This document shows, in pieces, positions 24,801-38,000 of a stretch of DNA of 64,000 nt (position 1 is its first letter; every line of letters begins with the position of its first letter). This DNA comes from Liolophura sinensis (Eukaryota; Mollusca; Polyplacophora; Chitonida; Chitonidae). The notes beneath the pieces were generated by a model, which saw nothing but the letters and a program-made list of their open reading frames with translations, was not told the origin of the DNA and searched no databases. Made by a program: the position numbers and the translations under genes. The DNA lies in the NCBI RefSeq assembly GCF_032854445.1, contig NC_088301.1, positions 47,053,116 to 47,117,115 on the forward strand. The letters are read 5' to 3'.

Positions 24801-26452
24801 AGTGAAACCTTACCGATACACGATTTGATTTTTTTTTCTAACAGAGACTGGGCTCTTCAGAACTCAGACTTGATCGGTTACATCGTGATATGTGCATTCC
24901 TGGTTGGTTCCCTGATTTACTACATTTACAAACATCGTCATCGCCCTGCAGTTGCTCGTCTTTTAAGAGTTATAGGACTGGATAGATCTACTAATGGTAT
25001 TATTTATTCTTGTATCATACTTTGTGTAAGTTTCTTGTCCTATGGTTAAGCCTGATGTTATGTTATCATATGACTGAGGCACGTTGACCAATTCAAGTGT
25101 GAACGCTTACTATATAACTGCAATCCTGGCAAAAGCTGATACACATACAGCTCGTCCGATAAACAAAGAGATCCCACAAATGTGACCCAGGACGACGGAT
25201 ATGGGGGTCGGATGAATTTCGTATCTACCCATCTTCCGTCAGTGTTGAGAGCTATACGTGATTAGCTTACGACTGTTCATAGATGAATATCAGCCAATGA
25301 AAAGCTACACACGCGCCGAATTACTTCGCCTGCATTGAGTGCAAATGTCTTACATATGTTGACTGTATAGTCAGAGATACTTTGGAAATTCCTTAATTAG
25401 TTTCATCTTTAATTGTTACGTAAGAATGATGTTGCCATCGAAGTTTTTAATCTTCTTGTCTGGCATATGTTAAGTGGCATTTCAGCTGGCTTTCTCATTC
25501 AGGTAGACATGCATGCCACGCACTCGTGACATTATCGTCGTCGCCGATTTTCCCATGACTCCTCAAAGTCGCCCCTTGACAACCATGTTCGTAAACTCAA
25601 AACAACCATCTGCCACTCAGTTTTAATTGTGTACATGATAATATAAAAAAAAATGTCCACAACTTCCGAGGGTGAACTCTTTTGTGTGGCGAGCATACTT
25701 TTCAGAAATGTTGCGGTATGCTCTGAGGATGAAAGACTGACGTCACTTACTTAAATTACTTCGCGCTTCTTCACTCGCCTCTGTAATCAGAAGCACCAGA
25801 CAAAAAAAACATCGCTGATTTGAGTCATAATTTTGTGCTTGTAGTCCATGTTCCATTTATGAGATAAACAGAATCTCCACCTCGTGTAGTATCAAATTTA
25901 TTAAACGAAAGTTTACAAATTTCGTTTGTTTCAAGTCTCGGCGAAACAAACGAAAGTTTTTAACTCTCGTTGAATAAATTGGATACATTAGGGGCACTCG
26001 TGGAGATCCTCTATTGACAACCTTAGCAAGCAGTCAGTCGTGTCAGTCAAATATTTTTAAGTACGGAGCAATCTCATTTCTTCCAAAGCTATACCGGTAT
26101 GAGCATGGGAGTTAGTACCAACATGTAGCTATTGCTATTGTATGGTCAGTGGGCTTACTAAAGGCTGCGCAGACTATCGGTTTGATTCCATGTTCATATT
26201 CATACTCTTCTTTCAGGCCCTACCGGACACAATCAGACGAATAATATATCACCGTTACCTGGAGCAAGCGGAGGGGTTTCGCGTGGGTTTAATACTGCAT
26301 TTACAAACACTGGAGCACATGTCCAGCCATCATCATACCCCTCAGCCGGCTACCCTTTGGCTAGCACAAACGTTTCGAACACTCCATATGTGGATGATGA
26401 TATACCAACGGTGGCGCCTCCGTCCTATTCGGAAGCCACCGCTACCAGATGA
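22906..26452 (+). CDS. Gene B: Shisa-like membrane protein, ten cysteines, PPSYSEA tail
   Basis: Exons 22906-22957, 23798-23936, 24845-24996 and 26217-26452 give 192 residues, phases 1, 2, 1. The first coding exon is 52 bp as in A, C and D. A leucine-rich signal peptide (1-17) is followed by cysteines at 25, 34, 38-39, 43-44, 50-51 and 55-56, two CC pairs more than gene A. The membrane span is about 73-92, followed by a basic stop (KHRHR). The tail is Gly/Ser/Asn-rich and ends with PPSY at 182-185 in the context APPSYSEA, a strong WW-domain ligand near the C-terminus. The exon 2 donor (GG|GTACAA) was chosen to keep phase 2. An earlier GTAGAT is possible but would break the frame. Confidence 0.82.
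24046..24122 (+). repeat. Dispersed repeat shared with 48818-48893
   Basis: Both copies contain GCTTTCAGAAATA, then TCACTAAC, GAA-TCGGC-TTTTCGA and ATGTCAA in the same order. This one lies in intron 2 of gene B, the other downstream of gene D. Confidence 0.6.
24727..24796 (+). repeat. (TA)n microsatellite
   Basis: About 35 perfect TA units in intron 2 of gene B, 48 bp before exon 3. Likely length-variable and able to extrude a cruciform. Confidence 0.98.
25872..26008. mobile_element. Hairpin element in intron 3 of gene B
   Basis: The left half starts AATCTCCACCTCG and passes GTATCAAATTTATTAAACGA. The right half on the minus strand starts ATCTCCACGAGTG and passes GTATCCAATTTATTCAACGA. Inside, TTTCGTTTGTTTC pairs with GAAACAAACGAAA. 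Almost the whole 137 bp folds on itself, as in short palindromic MITEs. Confidence 0.75.
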
Positions 26453-27704
26453 TGGTGACGTCAGCTTATGATGAGTGCATGAGCCGTTACCATAAGCTCG
26501 TGATATGCTGAGGTTCATCCCACATTATGTCCATGCAGCTCTGACCAATGAATTTTGTCGTGGCTATAAATGCAAGCCACTTTATCTTTGGTTTGAATTA
26601 AGCATAATCCAATTATGATGCGAATTTTTCCTATCGTCTTATTTTTTAATTACATGAAAACTTATATACTTCCAACCAAACTGCCAAGTTTTGATATATA
26701 TTCTTATATAAAAAAAAATGTCAATCTTATTCCGTCGTTTAGGTTTTATCTTGTTTTATCATTATGGTCTACGGCAATGATTTCTTCAAGGCATATAGCT
26801 TATCACTAATATTTTTGGGCACTGCATCTATACCGTCAATTCATGGACCCAAAACACCCGATGTCCGGTTACTGAGCACAGTGGGTCTGGTACACACTGC
26901 AAGATTATCAGTTCGCTGTTTCAATTTCTGTCTTCGACGTAGGACCTGACAGGAAAAAAACACGTGAAATGTGGATTTAATGTACACATTTTATGTTTTT
27001 AACGATTGTACCATCATTAGCAACTCTCACATTGCATGTCGATTACTACCACTCGGAGTCATAAACAGCATCGTTGTACATGTTTCTTCAACTGGAGAAT
27101 GTACGGAAATACACCGTAGTTACATTTTTGTTTTGGTTCAATCACCCAACCCAAACCAACAGATTACCTGTGTCGGACATGTTTGTTAATTTTACGAGGT
27201 TACTGAGCCTCTCCTGCTTTGATGAGGTTTGGTGATAGTTTGAGATACGACTTGCACGTTAATCATCCGAAATGGGATGGAGATAATTACCCGAGTGAAA
27301 TTACCGTCGTAAAGGCATTTTTAGTAATCGGGTAAATGCTACAGTTTAGGTTACTAGGATAGAACGTGGTGCAACAGTTGTGACCAGACGTTCCCAGTTG
27401 TGTCTTGATAGTTGATTGGTTGATTCTCAGATGTCACATGGTGCTGGTATTCGGAGGTCGGCAAATATGAAAAGGGCTGCACGACGGGGGGTCGGCGCAT
27501 TCGGCACCTGAGTCAACCACACAGTCTAATGCGAGGAGAGCGGGATTTTCCTTAACGGTACGATTACATCGGAAATGGATAATAATAAAGTCTAGATGCT
27601 TTAATTCTGAGTGTTGCCCCAGTGTCAAAAAACAAGTATAAATGTTTTTATACTGTAACTGACGTCCGGATAAGGACATGTACATACAATTGCCCAGTGG
27701 TCTT
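26453..27704. other. Region between genes B and C, first part
   Basis: It starts with the gene B 3' UTR. TGACGTCA at 26456-26463 overlaps the sequence just after the stop. No AATAAA was seen close to the stop. Open frames here are short and unrecognised. Confidence 0.4.
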
Positions 27705-28255
27705 ATACCCCGTTCACACTGGCAAAATTTAATCCGGATCAAATATGAGCCGGTTTAAAAGCCAAGGATAAAAATGTGTGTGTTCACACGACCATATGGC
27801 CAAACCGGTTTTAAGCCAGTTCAGAGATTTACCCTTTCACACGGTCACATTTAAACCGGTGTAGTAACTGCACCGTCATGCTTCACTGACCTGCTTCTTG
27901 TCTCACACCTTGTTTCTTACATCACCATTCAATTGTTGTTTCATGATGTTACAAACAGCCATTAGTGCAGACGTTTCTTCGTCGCCCCGTTTATCCCTCG
28001 ACTGTTCCTCTTTGAATGACGAGCTTGTCAACAATTCCATGTCCGCATGCGATTCAAAAATGCATGTCCGCGGCGTTTAATCCAATTATCGTTCACACGG
28101 CGCAAATAAACCCGCTCAAGCCCTGGAACTGGCTTGAAACATGAAGCTGAGGCAAATAAACCGGATTAAATGTTACACTCTGCGTTCAGACGGGCGACGT
28201 CAAAGCCACTTTCGCAAGTTAAACCAGCTTAATTTTGCCCGTGTGAACGGGGTAT
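27705..28255. mobile_element. Non-autonomous DNA element with TACCCCGTTCACAC ends
   Basis: The left end reads ATACCCCGTTCACACTGGCA and then AAATTTAATC. The right end on the minus strand reads ATACCCCGTTCACACGGGCA and then AAATTAAGC. Internal words (AAACCGG, TTCACACGG) repeat in both orientations. It is about 550 bp without a transposase frame. Confidence 0.8.
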
Positions 28256-28694
28256 TGTATATCAGGTTAACGTGATAACCTGTTATACACTATGATGAAG
28301 ATGGGAAAATAGTTGCCATTTACTTTCACAGAATTGACGCGTTATTCATCCGTTATGACGCTTAATATCTTTTATTTATATATTAATAAACTAGCTACAT
28401 CTGTTGTTGTCTGTTCATTGCTTCATGTCGGTTACAGGAACCTGTAATGTCAGAAGTTAATTACACAACAATGGACGATTTGTCCTAATCGCCTTCCTGA
28501 CCGATCAAAGGATATTGATCAGCTTAACAATATATTAAGTATATAAATAGTGCTCTAATACATATATCTTAATATGAAATACCCAAAGCCTATAATCGAA
28601 CGTATGGCATGCTTATATATGTATTTGGAAATTAATTGATCTACGTTTAGGCCCTGGGCTAGTAGCTGAAACAGTAGCAACAATTTCTCAAATA

Positions 28695-29811
28695 CAGTCA
28701 AACCTGTACCTACGGCCACCGTAAACGGCCACTCTCTTCCGCGACCAAACAATTTTCCATGCTAAACGACCTGTAACATCCGGGCACCTGTCCAACGCGT
28801 CCAGATGCCAAAATATTTTGCAAATTCTATATCAGCCTGTCCTGATCGGTCGAGACTTTCAACAGAAATGACGATTGCCGCGTTGGACATTCAAAAATTT
28901 CAAAATGGCGACCACAAGCTGCGGAAGTGTTTGTAGTGATTAAAAGTTACAACTTGCCACTTTGTGATGACAAGTGAAGTGTGAACTTTATTGGTGAATG
29001 GCAGTGAAAGTCTATTGTTCTTTAATGAGGCCCAGCTGGCTATAGTCCGGACACTCTGGAAATCCACTGCTGCGGTTGATAAGCTCCATGCTGAGGTCGG
29101 AGCTATGAATGCCATAAATAGCGGGCAAACTCAGATAGGCCTATAATCTGACCTCCTGTGGTTCCTGCCATGAATGGTTTCTCTGACAAATTATCTGGCT
29201 TGCTTGACGATTATCTTTGCAGGGAAATGGTGTTTTCATTTCGCGTTGCCAAAATATTGCCTGTATCGAACACATGAAGAAATTGATCTTCCTTCACTCG
29301 TACATTTAGTTGTTGTTGTTGTGTCACCGGTAATGGCAAAAATGATTGTCTGGATTTTCGAGCATCCCAGCAGTCTGCCATTTACAGTCCAAAAATTTGT
29401 TAGAATGGTCATTTATACCTACGTAGGCCAAACTAGCACAAGGCTATCTAGAGTTTGACAATGATGGGAAGAAAGTTCTCCTGTCATGCGTGCCCTGACC
29501 TGAAACTCTTTCTGTAAGTGCCCGATGAATGCGTGAGGTCCATAGGTCTAGCCTACCCCACAAAACTTGAAATTATTGAGTTATTAGGCCTATTTCCCTA
29601 CAACTGTTATATTTCTATGAAATGTGTGTAGCAGAACAGATTAGTGTTTTAACAATTATCTACAAGTTGACTATGTACATGTGTAGATTTCCTAAAAGTT
29701 AATTCAGTTGTGATTTGGCTTGGTCTTCACAACCTGTCTTATGTGGCCAACTGTCATATGCGGCCACTTTTTACGTCTCCCTTCACTGGCCGCATAGAGC
29801 AGGTTTGACTG
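28695..29811. mobile_element. Non-autonomous DNA transposon, CAGTCAAACCTG ends, TA target
   Basis: It begins CAGTCAAACCTGTACCTACG (then GCCAC) and ends with the inverse (minus-strand CAGTCAAACCTGCTCTATGC, then GGCCA). It is flanked by TA on both sides (28693-28694 and 29812-29813). The TA duplication and end type fit a Tc1/mariner/pogo-like mover. At about 1.1 kb, with only short unrecognised frames, it is probably a deletion derivative. Confidence 0.75.
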
Positions 29812-29813
29812 TA

Positions 29814-31344
29814 TATACATAAATTTGTGTTGTTTCATGTTATGTATTTCCCCAATCTTCTACGTACTTTAAATACGATATGGCTGTGTATAATCAAGGT
29901 AGAATTATGTAGTCTTAATTGTATGATTGTTCCATCTATTTCACACCCGTCTACAGTGTGCAGACAGGAAAAAGAATTTGAGAATAATAACAAGTTATTG
30001 AGATACGATGCTCTACTTTTTTAGTACATGTGTGATATTAGTGAAATAAATCCAATAAATACACGCAGTGGAATCAGAACTTGTTACAGTCTATGAACGC
30101 ATTAACCCCAGGTTAAATTTATAACTTCCTACAATGCATGGTTAATTCGCATGTCTGCACATAGTTACGACATTTTTGCATGTTAATATTCAATTTAAGA
30201 CACAGAGAGACTGAGAGAGTATACGTGTATGACATATAAAATTGAAGAACATGCTGCAAAGCATAGCATATAAATGACTTTCTGACAAACTTGACAGCTG
30301 GGTAAATGTTTCACATCCGTAATTGGCAATCGAAACGGCCTGAAATCTAGAGAGGTTTGTTCCAGGCTCTGTCCGGTTTCTCTCTCCAGAAAAATTGATT
30401 CACAACATTTTTGTGTACAGCATTGTTGAAGATTTTATAAGCGCTAGTGAAGAAGTGCACATCATATTTAAAAGAAATATTACTGATAAAAACTGCAATA
30501 AAAACTGAAGGAATAAATTAGGTAGACCTGCTCCATGCATTAGCTCTAGACCAATGTTCGATATATCTGCTTTTATTAAAGGAGGCTACACTGAAAACAT
30601 TGCAGCCTCTTACCAGGGATATGGCTGACCTGTGGCATTATGTAATTGGATGTGTTGATATAGTTGCGTGGTAATATAAATATAGGAATATGTATAAAAA
30701 AGATATCAATTATTTAACCACCAGAGCTATATATAAAATTTATTATTTCAATATACATGTATATGACATATACAGAACCTACCTGGGCATATGAAATTAA
30801 GAAATGATGTTCCTGCTATGGGTGCCTACCGGAAGTTTTACAGTGAACCTTACGCAGCTTCCTTACGACACAAAATCAACATTACTCGTTTGAACATCGC
30901 TTCTAGATTTTGTGGCTCTCGATCTACCGTTGTTGGCGTGGGAGCTCAAATCGAAGCTACAGCGTTAAGGTGTACTACCGGGAAGAGCTGTAAATGAAAC
31001 CTAAACATTATGTTCCAATCTGCGCGTGAAATGTGATTCCAGTATGATTTCACACAATATCAAAGGCTTTCATTATATATGGTAAAATAACATAATTTTT
31101 AATTTGATAACCCTTGACTGATTGGGTGTTACATATAAAGAAAGGCGATAAATCTCATGTTTTACACCCTTTTGTGCGTGCAAAGCGCTCGTCCGAGCCT
31201 TCGACCTAAACTAATAACCTCGTCCACTTTACTTATCTTGCTGCAGGGAGATTGACAGGTTTCCATTTGTGACGTAAGAAAGATAGAACGTATATGTGCG
31301 TTATCCTTTGAGAACCTGTCAAACGCCTGACAGCAGGACCTTGA
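29814..31344. other. Region between genes B and C, second part
   Basis: No recognised coding sequence. Short frames at 29827-30024 and 30791-30997 resemble nothing I know. Confidence 0.4.
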
Positions 31345-31560
31345 CGTCGTTTAATTGACGTCAAATGTTCCTTTCCTGGCTCATCGTGATGACGTCACAG
31401 AGAGTACAACGTTACAGCCGAAACTGAGATATTGTAACATGGTAGACGTTTCGTTACAGTCCATTTTTGACGTATCTGTGGTTCGATGTCCTGCTGCGCA
31501 CTGCCTCGTGGGATTAATAGATACGCCGCCTCACTATTGCAAAAGTGTTGACACATGCGT
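31345..31560 (+). promoter_or_regulatory. Upstream module of gene C
   Basis: Same orientation and word order as the gene B module: AAATGTTCC, ATGATGACGTCAC-like (TGACGTCA at 31390-31397), GTAGACGTTTCG, CATTTTTGACGTA, GGGATTA and GCC-CC. It ends about 450 bp before the gene C start. A frame of 69 codons across it also appears in the minus-strand copy near gene D, but similarity is at DNA level, so coding is doubtful. Confidence 0.55.
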
Positions 31561-31940
31561 GTGACAGTTCGTCCAACGGCCCACGTTATAGCTTGGGCCG
31601 GTTCCCTCCCCCTGACGTCATTTGGCGCTAATCATTTGTGATGTCGCACTCAAGGTACACAGAATACGTCAGGGAATCAGACTAGTAATCGCTTAATAAT
31701 TAGTGCACATCGTAGAAAAGTGCTGAAAACACGCCTTTCTAGTTTAATTCGTCATCAGCTACTTATATTTAAGCATACAGTATGCAAAGCTACTTTATTA
31801 ATTCAAGATATATAGAAGTTGCCATACTGAATGGTCTCCCTTTATAAGCAATGACGTCACATACAGAGAAACCTCTATTGTACGTAACGTCGTTCGAGAT
31901 CAGGCCACTGATGAGACAAAACGACTCGAACTTGACGTCA
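31356..31940 (+). promoter_or_regulatory. Cluster of five TGACGTCA (CRE) palindromes
   Basis: Perfect TGACGTCA sites lie at 31356, 31390, 31613, 31852 and 31933, all within 650 bp before the gene C start. An 8-base word is expected about once in 65 kb per strand, so five in 585 bp is strong clustering. TGACGTCA is the binding site of CREB/ATF bZIP factors. Two sites lie inside the repeated module and three outside it. Confidence 0.65.
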
Positions 31941-32004
31941 GCACGTTGATGAAACGCCAACTGAATCTCGTCCATTCAAAGAATTATTTCCTGTTATTCT
32001 CCTA

Positions 32005-35000
32005 ATGATGGAAGCTTTCTTAATCTGCTTGCTGTTTTCATTTTTGACGGTAACAGGTAGGCCTACTTTTCACGCTTATTTTTAGCAAATTTTGTTTATG
32101 TATATTAATGCATTATATACGGTTTTACTTTGTTGTTATTGTAAGTGAAATGCCAGTTACATCGCTCGCCCTTTCGATGGAATAAATACAACTCATCATG
32201 GGCGTCGCTATGGATTGTATGGTGGGGTCAACTATCCTGTCTTATAGGCCACCAAGCAAAGGCCGAGGAAGTTCCAAGGCCTTACATTGGAGGAGACGCG
32301 TTCTGCAAGAAATCGGGAGTGCGTGTGGTAGGGGGTGTTTTCGGGGTTAAGTAAGCTCGCCAGATAATGAAATTTTCAGAGTCTGTGGAATATCATCAGT
32401 TTTGGGGAAGAATGATTGGAGAGACCTTAGGGCACTCATACGCTCAAAATACCAGAGGACTATCTCTATTAAGATTTTGTTCATGCAAAATACTAAATTC
32501 AGTCCTAAACCTATTTTCATGACATTTATCATACATCTTCCTATCTTGTAATGCTTAAGTTTAATTACAGTTGGGTAATCATTTTCATAAGTATTCCCGT
32601 GCAGATACTCAGTGCAATAATGGATTTTCATATTCACAGATTTTGTCATTGCACCACTGTACCTGAAACTTTATGTATCTCTTTTATATCATCTAAACAT
32701 GTATATACTGTCTGATTATTATTTTCATTTTAATTCTCTTTCTTTTATTCTTGGAAATGTTGAGGGATAGAAGGGAGATATTTCGGACATCATTCGAATT
32801 TTAGTTCAAATTCATTTTAACCCAAACAGGAGTGTCGTTCGAACCTGGCGACGCCCCCGAGCATATCTTACAGAAAAATGACAAGAATGCGCTCTACCAG
32901 CAAAGGGATATTATATAGACAAAAGATAATTGCAGTCACTAGCCTGTCATTGTATTTTCTGCTTTGGGATTTACAACTAAAATATTCTGTGGACTAGATT
33001 GACGAAAATTAATTACTTGTATTTTCTTTCATACAGCTGCCAATACATGTTCATATGTCGTAAACTGTGACGTGTTACACTCTGTGTGCTGTACACGTTA
33101 TGACTGCTGTGACGAAGCCTGCTGTGCAGAGAAGTAAGTATTCCTAGTATACTTTTGTGTGTATCTGTGTACATATATTATGGTTTAAATCTGTGCATTC
33201 CTTCACTGTATCCAATCTTTATGAATCCCACTGATTTCCAACAATATGAAATCTCACATTTCCAGTTTTTGCTTACAACCTGGTCCAGTTGCATGTAATT
33301 CATTAGACCTCTTCAGTAGCCTAATGGCTAGACCATCCGCCTCGAAGTCGGGTGTCAGTACAATGTGACTAGGTGGGGTGTCATGTATGATGTCTTAGGC
33401 ATGACACTTCAGGTGGGGGGCAGCACTTTGCCGGCATGGATTCGCCCTGCGGGGAATCAATATAGGTACAAGCACCTAATGACACCTGTCCGTCATATGA
33501 CTGAAAAATTGCTAAATACGACGTAAACCCCGAAGCATAATTTTGACACGTGCGTGAAATATTCTTGAGTATGGCTTAAAACTCCAATCAAAGAAAACAA
33601 TTTTCAGAAATGGCTTGGTGAAAATTATGAAGGTAAGTGCACTTCATGACTGTTCATCACACGTTGTCATGGTAGTTAATTGCTCATTTGTCTATAAGTG
33701 GGCTTTCGACCCGTTTCACAAAACGCATAGGGTTATGGGCACATAACTTCCATGACGAACAAGGCGTGCTTACATGAAGTTATCTTGACGTTACGTTCAC
33801 CTAACTACCATCGCAGCTGTATCAAAGGGTCAAGTTGTTCTCAAGTATTAGCCCACACCGGAATTAAGTTATTTTTTATATTTAAGATTTTAGCCAAATT
33901 CAGCAGTCAATACAATTTTCTAAAGCAGCAAATTTAGGCCATATTTAATATACTGTTACGCCAGTATTTTCGGACTAAGCACTAAATTGAAGACTTGGCT
34001 TAAAGTTAAATCTGGTATTAAGTCTTAAAACAGTTTTGAACTACCGGGCCCTGAAGACATTACGTCGTCATGAGAGTCACGTGCTTGCAACGTTAAGACG
34101 ACTTTGTGCAACAGCACCTAGGCCGTCTTTCACGAAAACTTCGTACATGATTTTTTTTTATATCCTTTCTCGTAAACGACATCTTAATGTGGCGCTATAA
34201 CCTAGAAAAGTGTGAGGTGATGTACACATCGCTAACATCAATCTTTCTGTGACTTTCTTGCTTTTGCTGACAATGAAACAAAAGTGTGCAGTTTGCACGT
34301 ACTTTTCTGAGCGGCTCCTTCTTCCTTTCAGGGTATTGCTCATTAATATTGACGTTTTCAAGAAGTTTCATAATTAGGGTCAAAATGGACTAATAAATAT
34401 CACGTGATAAATTGCATAATAGAGCAAAGACTCAGCTTGATTTGCCTAAATCTGAGCGTAAATTGTTCGATTTTTATACTCTTTTCAAGTAATAAAGCCA
34501 AAATTTTACTTCTTTGGCTGTACCCAATGTACATATCTTCTTGAAAAGTTTTACGTACACTTAAGTGTTTTTATTTTTTGTGTAATATAGGTTCGCCGAG
34601 GACGAGGAACCTGAGGAAACTGATTACACAGTTTTATATATAATAGTAGCATTTTTCGTTGGAATCTTGCTGGTGAAGTTCAAACCTACAAAGGTACTGA
34701 AGTGTCTTACTTGCGGCAAGTGTTTCAAAAACAGTGGTGAGTATATATACTGTCTGTGTTCTTTTAATGCCTACGATATAAAAGAGTATGTACGTCAGTT
34801 TCATATGTGAGTTGGTTATTAATGCCATTTGAAATCCACTTTCCAGCCCCAAAACTCGTGTCGATGTCGACGTTTTGTGTCGAGTCTGCACGCAATACGG
34901 CCCCATGTAAAACCTCTACATCGAATATCAAATGGACCTTTAACTTGCAAAAGCTCTTCGCACATTGTCGACATTTGAAAGGTGGCGTCGACCTTTAGCG

Positions 35001-38000
35001 TGGAGTTTTTACATGTTTAAGCCCTAGAGCTAGACGTCGAATTCTGAAACATTACATTGAAACGCGACATCGAGTTTTAATGGGCTTTAACATACATGTA
35101 ACAACTCGTCGCCAACCCCTTTGACGTCGACGAGTTGAAGGTGCGTCGAGATTTGGGGGTTGATACAAGTGTATTTTCGTGGCACAACGAAGACAATAAT
35201 TTTACCTTTATTCTTACATAAAGGTAACCCCGGGTTCTGCTCGGTTTCCATCCACCATAATGCTGACCGCCGTTGTATAAGTGAAATATTCTTGAGTAAG
35301 GCATAAAACACCAATCAAATAAATAAAGTGTTATAAAGCAGAAATGGTGCAATAATTGTTACACAAGGTAATAGTATTACCGTACCCATCGCGACAACCT
35401 TTAGAATAATATTAGGCCTATTTCATTAAGAGATGGTACTTGTTACTGTTATGTGTATGCCTTTCAACTGGAGCTCGTTTGGTAGCTCGCTATACACAGG
35501 TCAATGCATGATTTGCGCCTCTCCTTCCCTTTGGCTCTTTTCATCGTCAAAACTAACGATAACTGATCCGACGCTGTTCACCTTTCACTTCAACAAATAT
35601 TTATGATATTCAAAAATCACTAGACAGTATGTTATGTTACACTATACATCTTTTACATATATAATCATGAACTGCAAGCACGCTCTAAGACAAGTAATTT
35701 CTTCACCTCTTAACACGTATATGTAACATAAATGTGTCACTTATAGATTGTTGTTTTATCAGCGTTACATTGATAATGTTATCAAAAAAAAAGACGGCAC
35801 TGAGCCCGTGCTAAGAAGTGCAACGAAACGTAAGAAAGTTTCCATCATGCCGACTATATGACAAATTGGATTGTTTCAATTTTAATATTGTAAATTATAC
35901 TTACTTGAGTAGCAATATGGCGTGTATACATCTCATCTTAAAGCATTTGCTAGATCTCTGAGTTATAGAACGATTAACGTCAACTATCGTCAGTTATTGC
36001 TGCAAAAACTGGTGAGTCAAGATTTTTCCACTCAAAGGCTTTCATTCTAATTTTCCTTAGGCTTACAGTGAGTATAATTCTCTTATAACTAAATATAAAC
36101 AAAGTGTCCAGAATCCCGCATCAGTGGTTGTATATTCGTCTTGTTGAATTAGGTCTCCACATTGGGTATATAAACAGTTGCAATCAAGCGCAAGTAAGAT
36201 AAATATTGTGATTATCGACAACATAATCTTACATGTTACACGATTCGGATACTGATTTCATGCATTCGCCTAGCACATGAAAACAGGAAAAATATCGCCA
36301 TTACAGGCATGAGTAGGAATCGAATAAAATTCATTTTGCACCATTATAAAGGTTTGCAACAAAATGTAAAATGGCTGTGCCTGTGGCCCTAGATATTTAC
36401 TGGAATCGGTCTAAATGGTGTCTTATTTGAATTTTAACAGATTTCTGTTGTGCCGTTTTTGTCGTTTGTTCATTTTATCTCAAGAATATTACACTTTTAC
36501 GACGAAGGCCAACCAGGGGGAACCAATAGCCATCCACAGGTTGCAGGCAGGCATTACCATGCATTATCGGAGAGGAAGCTAGCATAATCTGGACTTAAAC
36601 TCACAACGATCTCATTGATGAGAGGCTCCTGGGTCATTGTGCAGCACTATCTTACGAGACGAGCCCATCACCAAGGCTCTTAGTGTTATGAAAACTTGTA
36701 CAAGGGGAGGAAGATGAAAGCTTTTCTTCGTCGCCAACCATATGGCGTCTTGTAAAAGATGCACAGATGAAATTCACTTGACTTAGAGTGATTTGGGAAC
36801 TTGAGTGCGAACTCCCACTTTAAAAACTTTCATGAAACCGACCCCAGGCCTCTGAAATGCTAAGTCCACGTGCACAATCCCGATAAATGAAATTAGCACC
36901 AGTAGCAAGCCAGTACCTCATTGATTTACATACCGATGTACAACCTCTTCGTTCTGCCTACAATGGTTCTCGTCAAAAGGCTGATGACAAAAATCACCGA
37001 GATTAGACAGGTTAGGCAATTCTTGAACAACCTACGAGTAACGAGTGACATCGTCGTTATTTGTGTTGCTTAGTTTCTTATTTGTCATGCTATTTGTCAG
37101 TCTAGAGGGCGTTTTATCTGTCTAAGCGCAAAATCCTGTTGTATGGACGTGATGGTGTACCTGTAGAAGAGATATGTGGGACCTATCACAAATGCTCGAA
37201 AATCAGCGCAGAAACCAGATTTAATTATTATTAGCTCGTTAATGAGTAGCTTAACCTCTTCAGTAATAGTAATAATCAACGAATTAAAACTATTACTGAA
37301 GGGATTGAAGCCTGAATGGTAGAACACCTAATAAATAAATAAATAAATATTTGTCTCTCTTTATTTTAGTTGCTGACTCAGAGGCGCCTTCACAGTCGCA
37401 CCATCCCACGAAGACACCGCCTAATGACTGGGGCGCATCTCGTCCCGTCGAAACACCACCACCTGACGCCGTCTCGGTCAAGGCTAAATCCGACCTTCCT
37501 GCCTCTGACTCTATGAGAACACCATCCTCTGAAACAAGCGATCCCGAGACTGTGACCCAGCATATTGCATCTGACCCTACGAGAACACCGGCCTCTGAAA
37601 CGAGCGCTGTCAAGACTACGTCCCATCATATTGCCTCTCACCCTGCAAGAACACCGTCCTCTGAGACTGGGGTAATTAAATCTTCGTCCCACCATTCTCC
37701 ATCTTCATCCACAAGAACACGGCCTCCTGAAATTAGCGCAGTCAAGATTTCGTCCCATCATCCTACTTCTCACCCCACGAGTACACCGTCCTCTGAGACT
37801 GGCGCAGTCAAGAGTAGGCCTATCTCCCGCCATTCTCCATCTCCATCCACGAGAACACTGTCTCCTGAAACTAGCGCAGTAAAGATTTCCTCACACCATT
37901 CTACACCTCACTCCACGAGTGCACCGTCCTCTGAGACTGGCGCAGTAAAAACTTCGTCCCACCATTCTCTATCTCCTTCTACAAGAACACTGTCTCCTAA

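Noticed and set aside
24708-25049. 113-residue ORF across the (TA)n tract as a separate membrane protein
   Set aside because: Its real part is exon 3 of gene B. The Tyr-Ile leader is microsatellite.
31355-31564. 69-codon ORF in the gene C upstream module as a small conserved protein
   Set aside because: The minus-strand copy near gene D also has a frame, but matches between modules are at DNA level with frame-breaking gaps, and the gene B copy has no comparable frame.
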